From NCBI GenBank assembly GCA_017881145.1, contig JADGRG010000386.1, forward strand, positions 1-5,806: a DNA stretch of 5,806 bases, read 5' to 3'. The stretch is from Sandaracinaceae bacterium. Its GTDB lineage: Bacteria; Myxococcota_A; Polyangia; Polyangiales; JAFGIB01. The position numbers and the translations under genes are program-made. The notes beneath the pieces are model-generated. The model was not told the origin of the DNA and ran no database searches. It saw only the letters and a program-made list of their open reading frames with translations. Every line of letters begins with the position of its first letter. Within the stretch, counting starts at the first letter, position 1. Below, one piece after another: positions 1-5,476 of the stretch.

Positions 1-1
1 G

Positions 2-592
2 AGCTCGACCAACCTTGACCCTGCCGACGCGCCCAAGTGCACGAGCGCTGGCGGTTGCACCAACTACCTGGTGCAAAAGGCGGCGCCTGATGCGCTCAAC
101 GCCAACATCAAGACCTACGTGATCGGCGCTCCCGGGAGCGAGCCGGCGCGTGGCTACCTCTCTGCGCTGGCCTTTGCTGGCGGCACAGCCAAGAACGGCG
201 GCAACTGCAACCACGACCCGACGTCTGCCAGCGGCGACTGCCACTTCGACATGGCGACCTCGACAGACTTCGCGGGGGACCTCACCAAAGCGTTGGCGAA
301 CATCAGCGGTGCAACCCTGGGCTGCGAGTTCTCGGTGCCGCCGACGCAGGGCATCATCGATGAGACGCGCGTGAACGTGCAATACACCGCAGGCGGCAAG
401 GGCGACCCAACCTGCTTTGCCTACGACAGCGGGGCCTGCGACAGCGGCGCCAATGGCTGGCAGTTTGCCAAGAAGCCGGACGGCACCGAGGACCTGAGCA
501 AGGTAGTGATCTGCGGCAAGAGCTGCGACACAGTCCGCGCCGACGTGGGCGCGAAGGTCGAGGTCATCCTCGGCTGCAAGGTGGTAAAGTAG
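2..592 (+). CDS. VWA-domain secreted protein, 3' part (5' end outside window)
   Basis: The frame is open from the left edge of the window to the TAG at 590-592, giving 196 residues. The GTG at 71 is internal, because the same frame runs upstream of it without a stop. Residues about 36-62 (IKTYVIGAPGSEPARGYL, then LAFAGGTA) match the last strand and helix of a von Willebrand factor A fold, as in myxobacterial VWA proteins. A Cys-rich, beta-type C-terminal part follows, with cysteines at about 69, 80, 108, 138, 146, 171, 175 and 192. Many cysteines suggest export and disulfide bonding, but the signal peptide and the MIDAS metal site would lie upstream, outside the window. The probable role is extracellular or envelope adhesion, or metal-dependent ligand binding; the ligand is unknown. 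The family call is from recall of similar sequences. Confidence 0.85.
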   Translation, partial: SSTNLDPADAPKCTSAGGCTNYLVQKAAPDALNANIKTYVIGAPGSEPARGYLSALAFAGGTAKNGGNCNHDPTSASGDCHFDMATSTDFAGDLTKALANISGATLGCEFSVPPTQGIIDETRVNVQYTAGGKGDPTCFAYDSGACDSGANGWQFAKKPDGTEDLSKVVICGKSCDTVRADVGAKVEVILGCKVVK

Positions 593-612
593 CGAACGAG
601 AAGATCGATAGC

Positions 613-627
613 TGCCACTTCTTGGCA
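613..627 (+). terminator. weak hairpin after the VWA gene
   Basis: TGCCA at 613-617 pairs with TGGCA at 623-627 around the 5-nt loop CTTCT, starting 20 nt after the stop of the VWA gene. The stem is only 5 bp and no clean T-run follows, so this is at best a weak terminator and may be chance. Confidence 0.2.
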
Positions 628-700
628 CTTCGCTCTTGCGTGCGCGCGTCAATTCACATCCTGGCCGCCAGTGTTGGGCAATAGGGATGAGCCACTTACG

Positions 701-726
701 CTGCGGTCTGCCACTGCGGTCTGCTA
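701..726 (+). repeat. 13-bp tandem direct repeat upstream of lipoprotein gene
   Basis: CTGCGGTCTGC occurs at 701-711 and again at 714-724, a period of 13. The two 13-mers differ at one base. The repeat ends about 47 nt before the lipoprotein start codon, where a promoter or regulator site would be expected. It could be a paired binding site or a small slippage duplication. Confidence 0.6.
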
Positions 727-741
727 GAGCAACGCAAACGG

Positions 742-757
742 TGCTGCCGCGGCAGCA
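742..757. promoter_or_regulatory. perfect 16-bp palindrome upstream of lipoprotein RBS
   Basis: TGCTGCCGCGGCAGCA is its own reverse complement over all 16 bases. It ends 5 nt before the Shine-Dalgarno sequence at 763-767. It could be the operator of a dimeric regulator, or a hairpin in the leader that affects ribosome access. No regulator can be assigned from the sequence. Confidence 0.4.
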
Positions 758-762
758 AGTTC

Positions 763-767
763 GGAGG
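763..767 (+). promoter_or_regulatory. ribosome binding site for the lipoprotein gene
   Basis: GGAGG lies 5 nt upstream of the ATG at 773 and is the best Shine-Dalgarno match in this gap. It fixes the start, and the resulting protein begins with a proper lipoprotein signal. Confidence 0.75.
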
Positions 768-772
768 TTCTG

Positions 773-1648
773 ATGGCGATAGGTCATGTACGCGGTTCTG
801 GTGCGCTTCTGTGGATCGCTGCCGTAGTCGGGCTGTCGGCGTGCAGCTCTGGCACCGCTCCGCCCCGTGCGTCAGACGGCGCGTCCCCGGGGACTACTTG
901 CGCCCCGGAGAACCTGACGCAGCAGTGCAAGTGTGCGGAACAGGCCAACGCGCCAGGCAGCCAGAGGTGCGGCAGCGGAGCGTGGTTGGCGTGCGAATGC
1001 GCTGGCCTTACGGTCGCCGGCGCTGGCGCTGGCGGCAGCGTCGGAACTGGCTCGGGCAGCGGCGCGCACGCTGACGCCGGCCCAGCTGCACAGGTTAACG
1101 GCGGAGCGATCTCCGATCCCGCCGGCAACAGCAGCGCGGCGCGCTTCGATTGGAAGCGCACCACACCCACGGGTGGTTCCTGCGAGGCAGGCCACTACGT
1201 CGGTGCGTTCACGGGGAACTATAACCCGGGAGGGCTCCTCTCTTTGACGCCGCTACCGGTGGCGAGCGTGGACAACCCATTGACGGGGGCACCGGGTCTG
1301 GAGCTCTGGTTGAACAAGCGGCCCGGAAGTGAGATCTTCGACGCCAGCGGCGGCAAGGTGAAAGGCAATTCCAACGCCCTCTACCCCTTCGAAATCGACC
1401 TGACCGGCAGCCTCGACTGCACGGCCGGCAAGTTCACCGGCCAGCTGGACGGTTGGTACGACGCTTCGAGCGGGCTTGGGATTGCGAAGTCCTACTTCGC
1501 CGGACCCGTGACGGCCGACTACGACAAGATCACCCACCAGTTCGTCAACGGGACGTGGACCGTGTTGGAGAAGCAGCCTGATGGTGGCTTGCCACCGCTG
1601 GTCCCCCCGGGCGGTACCGGCACCTGGAACGCCACCTGGAAGAAGTAG
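773..1648 (+). CDS. myxobacterial-type lipoprotein with cysteine module and beta-rich domain
   Basis: The protein has 291 residues. The N-terminus is a lipoprotein signal: a short basic region, a hydrophobic core (about 11-20) and the lipobox LSAC with the acylated Cys at 24. Ser at +2 would suggest outer-membrane targeting under the enterobacterial rule. Residues 43-76 form a compact Cys module, C-x8-C-x-C-x11-C-x7-C-x-C, ending in Gly-x-Trp-x2-Cys-x-Cys. I know this pattern from many Polyangia surface proteins. A Gly/Ala/Ser linker (about 80-122) leads to a beta-rich domain (about 135-291) with repeated Thr-Gly, Phe-x-Gly and Asn-Gly-Thr-Trp turns and two more cysteines (137, 216). No catalytic motif is visible and the function is unknown; a surface or structural role is likely. 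It follows the VWA gene in the same orientation after a 180-nt gap, so co-transcription is possible but not shown. Confidence 0.88.
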   Translation: MAIGHVRGSGALLWIAAVVGLSACSSGTAPPRASDGASPGTTCAPENLTQQCKCAEQANAPGSQRCGSGAWLACECAGLTVAGAGAGGSVGTGSGSGAHADAGPAAQVNGGAISDPAGNSSAARFDWKRTTPTGGSCEAGHYVGAFTGNYNPGGLLSLTPLPVASVDNPLTGAPGLELWLNKRPGSEIFDASGGKVKGNSNALYPFEIDLTGSLDCTAGKFTGQLDGWYDASSGLGIAKSYFAGPVTADYDKITHQFVNGTWTVLEKQPDGGLPPLVPPGGTGTWNATWKK

Positions 1649-1662
1649 CGAACGCGCAGGCG

Positions 1663-1685
1663 CGCTGCGTTCATGCAACGCAGCG
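1663..1685. terminator. bidirectional hairpin between convergent genes
   Basis: CGCTGCGTT (1663-1671) and AACGCAGCG (1677-1685) form a perfect 9-bp stem with a 5-nt loop. The hairpin sits between the stop of the plus-strand lipoprotein gene (1648) and the stop of the minus-strand AraC gene (1732), where a shared terminator is expected. There is no T-run on either side, so it is not a textbook intrinsic terminator. Confidence 0.5.
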
Positions 1686-1705
1686 AACCACGCAGCGAAC
1701 CACGC
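1678..1705. repeat. 12-bp tandem repeat in the convergent gap
   Basis: ACGCAGCGAACC occurs at 1678-1689 and 1690-1701 with no mismatch, followed by a partial third copy (ACGC, 1702-1705). The first copy overlaps the right arm of the hairpin at 1663-1685. It is probably a small replication-slippage duplication. Confidence 0.65.
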
Positions 1706-1731
1706 CGATACCATCAATCCGCGTCGCCGTG

Positions 1732-2766
1732 TTATGCCGGTGAGTGCGAACGCTGCTCTCGCCGGTACTCGACGACCGTCCGACCTGTCCAGCGTTTGAA
1801 GGCTCGACGCAAGGCACTACCCTCGGAAAATCCTAGCATCTCGGCGATTTCGTTGATGCTCATGTTCGTTCCGACCAAGAGCTCCGTCGCGTGCTTACAG
1901 CGAGCCATGTCGAGGAGGCTCTGATACGACGTACCCATCTCGACGAGCTCGCGCCGGAGCGTTCGCTCGCTCGTCTGTAGTGCCTGCGCCAACTCTTGCG
2001 GGCCCAGATATCTTCCCGGTGATGCTTCGAGAAGACGACGAACGTTGCCGACGAGACCTTCGGCCGCCGACGAGAGGCTCGCTGCACACTGGCGCTCGGC
2101 AGCGCGCACCGTGGCCGGATCCGAAGACGGCAGCTTCTTCTGCAAAAGGGCGGCGTCCATGACGATCTGCGTCACGGGTCGCGAGAATCGAACCGGCGCG
2201 TCGGTGATCTCCGCGTACCGTTGCGCATGATGCGGCTTGGGGTAACTCAGATCGACGCTATGGATCGAAAACTCCGGCCCAAGCAGTGCGCGGCCGATGC
2301 TGATGCTGCTGACCAAGAAGATCTCGGTAGCGAAGACCTGCTGCTCCCGGAGCGGAACGGACTCGCCGAGAACGATTCGAGCCAAGTCTCTGTCTGCCTG
2401 CAGCGACACATCCCAGAAAGGAGCAAGCAACCGGTAGTACCGAAGGCAGAGCTCTACGGCCGCCTTGGCATCCGCGCTGCTCATCGCCGCAAGGCCAAGC
2501 ATACCGAGGTTCGACAGATGGACGCGCCGGCCGAGGTCGATGCCCAGGCCCGAGTTACCGGTAATACGAAGCGCGTTTCGGCAGAGCCGGGAGTACTGCC
2601 GTAAGGAGATACGCGCCTCGGGACTGTCAAACATCGCAGTGCTGATGGCCGTGCCACTGAGCAGGCCTGCACGATCTGCACCCTGATCGGACGCGACCTC
2701 GACCATCAGCCGCGGAAAGTGCGTCGGTATCACAGGGTCGTCGTAGTCGAAGTACTTGCGCTTCAT
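1732..2766 (-). CDS. AraC-family transcriptional regulator, arabinose-binding-type N-terminal domain
   Basis: The protein has 344 residues from the ATG at 2766. A TTG at 2805 would add 13 residues and has an AGGTGA nine bases upstream. I prefer the ATG because homologues begin about there, shortly before the conserved region. Residues about 15-205 resemble the N-terminal ligand-sensing domain of VirS/OruR-type regulators (Pfam Arabinose_bd). Residues about 255-337 hold the AraC DNA-binding domain with two helix-turn-helix units: ELAQALQTSERTLRREL (258-274) and SINEIAEMLGFSEGSALRRA (303-322), the latter in the conserved form. It should bind DNA and usually activates nearby catabolic or lipid genes; the ligand is unknown. 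It lies downstream of, and in the same direction as, the hydrolase cluster, separated by 191 nt, so it probably has its own promoter. Confidence 0.92.
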   Translation of the reverse strand: MKRKYFDYDDPVIPTHFPRLMVEVASDQGADRAGLLSGTAISTAMFDSPEARISLRQYSRLCRNALRITGNSGLGIDLGRRVHLSNLGMLGLAAMSSADAKAAVELCLRYYRLLAPFWDVSLQADRDLARIVLGESVPLREQQVFATEIFLVSSISIGRALLGPEFSIHSVDLSYPKPHHAQRYAEITDAPVRFSRPVTQIVMDAALLQKKLPSSDPATVRAAERQCAASLSSAAEGLVGNVRRLLEASPGRYLGPQELAQALQTSERTLRRELVEMGTSYQSLLDMARCKHATELLVGTNMSINEIAEMLGFSEGSALRRAFKRWTGRTVVEYRREQRSHSPA

Positions 2767-2822
2767 CTCGAAGCCCCAGCGAGCCGCGCATGACTGTAGC
2801 ACCAAACGGGCGCGTCACCTCG

Positions 2823-2848
2823 CTTGGTCCCAAGTGTGCCCCATGGGG
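2823..2848. promoter_or_regulatory. two adjacent palindromes upstream of the AraC gene
   Basis: CTTGG-TC-CCAAG (2823-2834) is a 12-bp dyad, and CCCCATGGGG (2839-2848) is a perfect 10-bp palindrome four bases away. Both lie 57-82 bp upstream of the chosen AraC start, in the only non-coding stretch where its promoter can be. They are candidate regulator sites. No clear -35/-10 pair was recognised. Confidence 0.3.
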
Positions 2849-2957
2849 TGGCGCGGCTCCAGTCGCGTTCGTTGCGTGTCGTGCTCGCTGGAATTTCGGC
2901 CAAGTCGTCAGAGGCCGCTAGCTCCCGCCTGGTTCTCGGCCTGGCACGGGTCTGCAC

Positions 2958-3176
2958 TCAGCCTCCGGTGCTTCTCAGGAACGGCGCGGATGCCTCCAGC
3001 AGCGCGGCTAGCGTGGCTGGGTTTCCGAGGGTGCCTTCCTGCACAGCGCGCGCATACGCGGCGCCCATGAGCCATCGCTTGTGCGGCAACGCAGTCTCCG
3101 CGAAGGACTCCCAGACGCTGTAGACCAGCACGCGCTGCGGCAACACGCGCGGCACTTGGCTCCCAGAGTAGGTCAC
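2958..3176 (-). CDS. small protein of unknown function, coupled to the hydrolase gene
   Basis: The frame gives 72 residues from the GTG at 3176. The start codon and the TGA of the upstream hydrolase share the four bases GTGA, a classic translational-coupling overlap, and this is the main reason to call the gene real. Third codon positions are mostly G or C, as in the neighbours. I do not recognise the protein. It has no signal peptide, no transmembrane helix and no cysteine. It has a Trp/aromatic-rich middle (VYSVWESF, 18-25; HKRWLMGAAYARA, 32-44) and an Ala/Leu-rich helix-like C-terminus (NPATLAALLEA, 52-62). It could be a complete small helical partner of the hydrolase or the front part of a longer gene cut off at 2958. 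The 191 nt that follow contain no continuation I can see. Confidence 0.55.
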   Translation of the reverse strand: MTYSGSQVPRVLPQRVLVYSVWESFAETALPHKRWLMGAAYARAVQEGTLGNPATLAALLEASAPFLRSTGG

Positions 3177-4249
3177 CGGAGCTCGCTCCCGTGTTCAATG
3201 TCTTCATGGCAGTCTCCGAGCGCGACTTGGGCTTGGTGCCACAGGACGTTGACCGGACCCAATCGCATCAGTGCACTCGTCGTCCCCCAGTGCCGGTACA
3301 GAGTGAAGGCATTCGTTACCAGCCGCTCGGGAGAGTCCCAGCGGGACCATGGCCGCTCTCGGAAGTCGCGGCTGCGTAAGATCTCTCTAGCCGCCACCGC
3401 GGGAGGAACACCGCGTTGATGATGAAGGGCGATCCGATCCTGCGCGTACTCCCAATAGTCGATGAGCAACCTCAGATCCTGTCGCGTCGCGATCGGACCA
3501 TGACCCGGTATGAAGAGATCCGCATCGAGCGCGAGGACCGAGTGCAGGGCCGCAACCAGCTTTTCCACCGGACCCGACCACATCACCGGCGTTGAGCCAA
3601 TAAAAGCAATGTCTCCGCAGTAGGCCACGCGCCGCTCGGGGATGAACACCACAGCATCGCCGTCCGTGTGCCCCGGGCCGACTTCCAGTAGCAGGATGTC
3701 TACCCCGCCCACTTTCATTTCTTTGCGCTGGCTGAAAGCTGTCGTCGGAAGCGTGATGGCGATGTCTCGAAACTCGTAAGGGTGCAGCATCGAGTGCATG
3801 TAGTGGCCGAATCGCGCCATCGGAGCATGCGGACTGTGTCGCACGAGCCGGCTGGCGAGCGCGAGCGCGCTCAACGAGCGAGGACTCAGGTGATGCATCT
3901 GCTTTATGCATGCGTGGGTCGCGACGATCTCGCGTCCGACGAAGAGCTGGTTGCCCCAGCAGTGGTCTCCATCGGCATGGGTGTTGATCACGACTTCGAC
4001 CGGGGCTTGGGTCAGCAGATCTGACGCAAACATCAGCATCTCGCGCGTGTATTTGGTCGACCAGCAGGTATCGATGAGCACGCTCTGTCTTCCGCAGCGG
4101 ATCAAACCGATGTTGGTCTCGCCCCACGACCCGTTCGGGACCATCCAGGCGAAGGTGTCGGTGGCTACACGGACGAGTCCTTCCCGAAATGCGGCTGGCT
4201 CGCCAAAGCGAGTCGTCGTGCGTTCGGGACCCGTCAAGAATGTGCCCAT
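3173..4249 (-). CDS. metallo-beta-lactamase-fold metal-dependent hydrolase
   Basis: The protein has 358 residues from the ATG at 4249. The open frame extends further upstream (to 4660), but that part only mirrors the TetR gene. GTG codons at 4264 and 4330 are alternatives, and none of the three has a strong Shine-Dalgarno. The MBL motifs appear in order: HADGDH at 91-96, His194 in GPGHTDGD, Asp213 in YCGD and His250 in PGHGP, the usual set for a two-metal centre. One ligand position is unusual: HxHxDH reads HxDxDH. The N-terminal Asn39-Gly-Ser-Trp-Gly motif and NTHADGDHCWGN place it in a little-characterised MBL branch rather than among true beta-lactamases or glyoxalases. It is probably a cytoplasmic hydrolase of an ester, thioester or lactone. 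It starts 46 nt after the TetR stop and overlaps the next gene by 4 nt, so it sits in an operon. Confidence 0.9.
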   Translation of the reverse strand: MGTFLTGPERTTTRFGEPAAFREGLVRVATDTFAWMVPNGSWGETNIGLIRCGRQSVLIDTCWSTKYTREMLMFASDLLTQAPVEVVINTHADGDHCWGNQLFVGREIVATHACIKQMHHLSPRSLSALALASRLVRHSPHAPMARFGHYMHSMLHPYEFRDIAITLPTTAFSQRKEMKVGGVDILLLEVGPGHTDGDAVVFIPERRVAYCGDIAFIGSTPVMWSGPVEKLVAALHSVLALDADLFIPGHGPIATRQDLRLLIDYWEYAQDRIALHHQRGVPPAVAAREILRSRDFRERPWSRWDSPERLVTNAFTLYRHWGTTSALMRLGPVNVLWHQAQVALGDCHEDIEHGSELR

Positions 4250-4295
4250 GTGCTGGTTTGTCACAAGTGATGTCCAATCCGCGCCGCTGCGCCGC

Positions 4296-4997
4296 TCAAG
4301 TTTGCCGTCCCGGGGCGGATAGCCGTCCACGCTGATTGCGCGGTCGACGTGCGACCGGCGCGGCAAGCGCGGGGCCGTGAGCGGCGCGCATGCCAGCGAT
4401 GACGATGTCGAATGCCTGCTTGGCTTCTTGCAGGCGCCTGCCTTTCTGTTCTGGTGCGCAGATGTGAAGCAGGCACAGCCGCAGCGAGTGCTCGGCGAGT
4501 AAGCGCATGCCGACGCGCAAACGGTCGTCGTCGAGCTCCGGCAGCAGGTGCAGCTCGCGCAGGTCGCGCAGGGTGTCGTCCTCGAGCTTGCGCATCGCCT
4601 GCTCGAATGCGTTGCGGGTTTCCGACCTTGGCCCGTAGCGCTCGCGGGTGGCAACCACAAATACGTCGCGGTGTGACAGCGCGAAGTCGAGCAGCCACCC
4701 GAGCACTTCTGCCGTAATGGCTGCGGGGTTGGAGGCCCGGTTGCGGGCTTCGCTGATCCCGGTGCGAAGCTCCTCCACGAACTCGGCCACCAGCTGATCG
4801 ATGAGGTCTTCGAGCGTGTCGTAGTGTCGATAGAACGCGTTGTGAGTGAGCCCCGCCTCCCGAGCCAGCTCGCGCAGAGACATCGATTGCGCGCAGCCGT
4901 TCTTGGCGGCCAAGTGGGCCGCAGCCTCCATCAGCGAGCGTTTCCCCTTCGCTTCACGTTCGCGCACCGCGCTGCAAGGCGCATCAGATGATGTCAT
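4296..4997 (-). CDS. TetR-family transcriptional regulator, FabR-like
   Basis: The protein has 233 residues from the ATG at 4997, chosen over an in-frame GTG at 5045 because GGGGAG lies 7 nt upstream of the ATG. The TetR helix-turn-helix is at about 38-60 (LRELAREAGLTHNAFYRHY), after a basic helix with KRSLMEAAAHLAA (19-31). The Arg-Ser-Leu-x-Glu-Ala-Ala start and the later ATRERYGPRSETRNAF stretch (116-131) resemble E. coli FabR, the repressor of unsaturated fatty-acid genes. The C-terminal ligand domain is helical to about residue 205, followed by a basic, probably disordered tail. It is likely a repressor of its own cluster. Its first codons overlap the end of the FAH remnant by 14 nt, which implies that the two were once in one operon. 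With that gene destroyed, TetR now depends on a promoter inside the mobile debris or further upstream. Confidence 0.92.
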   Translation of the reverse strand: MTSSDAPCSAVREREAKGKRSLMEAAAHLAAKNGCAQSMSLRELAREAGLTHNAFYRHYDTLEDLIDQLVAEFVEELRTGISEARNRASNPAAITAEVLGWLLDFALSHRDVFVVATRERYGPRSETRNAFEQAMRKLEDDTLRDLRELHLLPELDDDRLRVGMRLLAEHSLRLCLLHICAPEQKGRRLQEAKQAFDIVIAGMRAAHGPALAAPVARRPRNQRGRLSAPGRQT

Positions 4998-5004
4998 GAC
5001 GGAT

Positions 5005-5010
5005 CTCCCC
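5005..5010 (-). promoter_or_regulatory. ribosome binding site deciding the TetR start
   Basis: On the minus strand GGGGAG lies 7 nt before the ATG at 4997, inside the last codons of the FAH remnant. It supports 4997 over the upstream GTG at 5045. Confidence 0.7.
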
Positions 5011-5081
5011 AACGCCTTCGATCGCGAGGCGCAGCACGTCGCCACGCTGCAGAAGGCCGTCCCAACTCGATCCCGGATCCG

Positions 5082-5085
5082 TTAG
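5082..5085. repeat. target-site duplication, copy 1 (TTAG)
   Basis: TTAG abuts the left end of the 164-bp element. Its partner is at 5250-5253. Counting the preceding G, GTTAG is also repeated, so the duplication is 4 or 5 bp; 4 fits the inverted-repeat ends. Confidence 0.7.
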
Positions 5086-5249
5086 CACTACTGTTCCCAA
5101 TCTCTCGTGGCTGGATTTCTGTACGCGATGGGCTTGGCCGGAAGGCGCGCGGCCGCCGGAATACTCCCTGTATTTCAAGGTCGTGCAACGCACCGGACGG
5201 GCTCATCCCGTGCGGAAAGGCGGTCGCGATGAGGTTGGGATCAGTAGTG
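5086..5249. mobile_element. 164-bp MITE-like palindromic element inserted in the FAH gene
   Basis: The ends are inverted repeats beginning CACTACTG (5086-5093, and its complement at 5242-5249), identical at 17 of the first 19 positions. The similarity continues inward: arms 5086-5141 and 5193-5249 match at 42 of 56 aligned positions with one gap. The centre contains a small hairpin, AATAC/GTATT (5160-5164 and 5170-5174). TTAG lies directly on both sides. Removing the element and one TTAG restores the FAH frame at its conserved Asn-Gly-Ser-Gly. It encodes no transposase, so it must have been moved by one in trans. The YTAR-type duplication is what IS5-subgroup and, as I recall, IS701 elements produce. 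The family assignment is an inference. Confidence 0.78.
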
Positions 5250-5253
5250 TTAG
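5250..5253. repeat. target-site duplication, copy 2 (TTAG)
   Basis: TTAG abuts the right end of the 164-bp element and pairs with the copy at 5082-5085. On the FAH coding strand it reads CTAA, inside the Pro-Asn codons CCT AAC. Confidence 0.7.
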
Positions 5254-5476
5254 GCAGAGCGTCGGTCGCGATCAGCTCTCCGGGGTAGATGGTTTCGGAC
5301 CGCGAGAGAAACGCCAGCACTTCTGCGGGCTGGTATTTCGTGTCCCGAGTGGATGTCGTGGACAGGCGCTTACCATTGATCTCCACGGTACGGATACTCC
5401 AATCATGTAGTGCCCGAGTGGATACTCTGTCAAGAGTGTGGTGGCGTTCTTCGGCCGCCACTTCCGAGAGCACGGT

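Larger units (their letters stand above)
4984..5410 (-). pseudogene. fumarylacetoacetate hydrolase (FAH) family gene, C-terminal remnant
   Basis: FAH-fold enzymes hydrolyse or hydrate C-C or enol bonds of keto acids in aromatic breakdown. The remnant reads, in one minus frame, VEINGKRL (from 5386), STRDTKYQPAEVLAFLSR and ETIYPGELIATDALPN. These match the family's conserved Asn-Gly, Thr-x-Asp and Pro-Gly-(Asp/Glu)-x-Ile segments. A 164-bp insertion follows (5086-5249). The frame resumes with GSGIELGR (to 5057), then shifts by one base at 5055-5056 into LLQRGDVLRLAIEGVGEIRH and a TGA at 4984. Without the insertion and one C, the text is a good FAH C-terminus. The N-terminal two thirds are missing, replaced by an in-frame join to an IS66 transposase fragment. 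It cannot make an active enzyme. The start at 5410 is where FAH similarity seems to begin and is uncertain by about 60 nt. Confidence 0.75.

Noticed and set aside
2824..3123. Plus-strand 99-codon open frame across the gap upstream of the AraC gene
   Set aside because: It overlaps the coupled 72-residue minus-strand gene, has no ribosome site, and has Ser/Arg-rich shadow-like composition.
4250..4660. N-terminal extension of the MBL hydrolase frame
   Set aside because: Residues encoded upstream of 4249 are a low-complexity Cys/Ser/Arg shadow of the TetR gene and resemble no MBL N-terminus.
5089..5193. Minus-strand 69-codon frame reading LGTVVLTDPGSSWDG before the FAH tail, at first suggesting a second frameshift at LGTV
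   Set aside because: LGTV is encoded by the end of the MITE. Excision shows that the ancestral frame entered GSGIELGR from ALPN, so only one frameshift is needed.
5358..5374. GTAAGCG on the minus strand, resembling IS66 terminal inverted repeats that start GTAA
   Set aside because: It lies inside the conserved FAH Asn-Gly-Lys codons and points the wrong way to be the downstream end of the IS66 fragment. No partner repeat was found.
5344..5423. 11-bp direct repeat CCCGAGTGGAT at 5344-5354 and 5413-5423
   Set aside because: It is in frame and codes for the same Ser-Thr-Arg in both places. There are no flanking inverted repeats, so it is probably chance or shared codon use.
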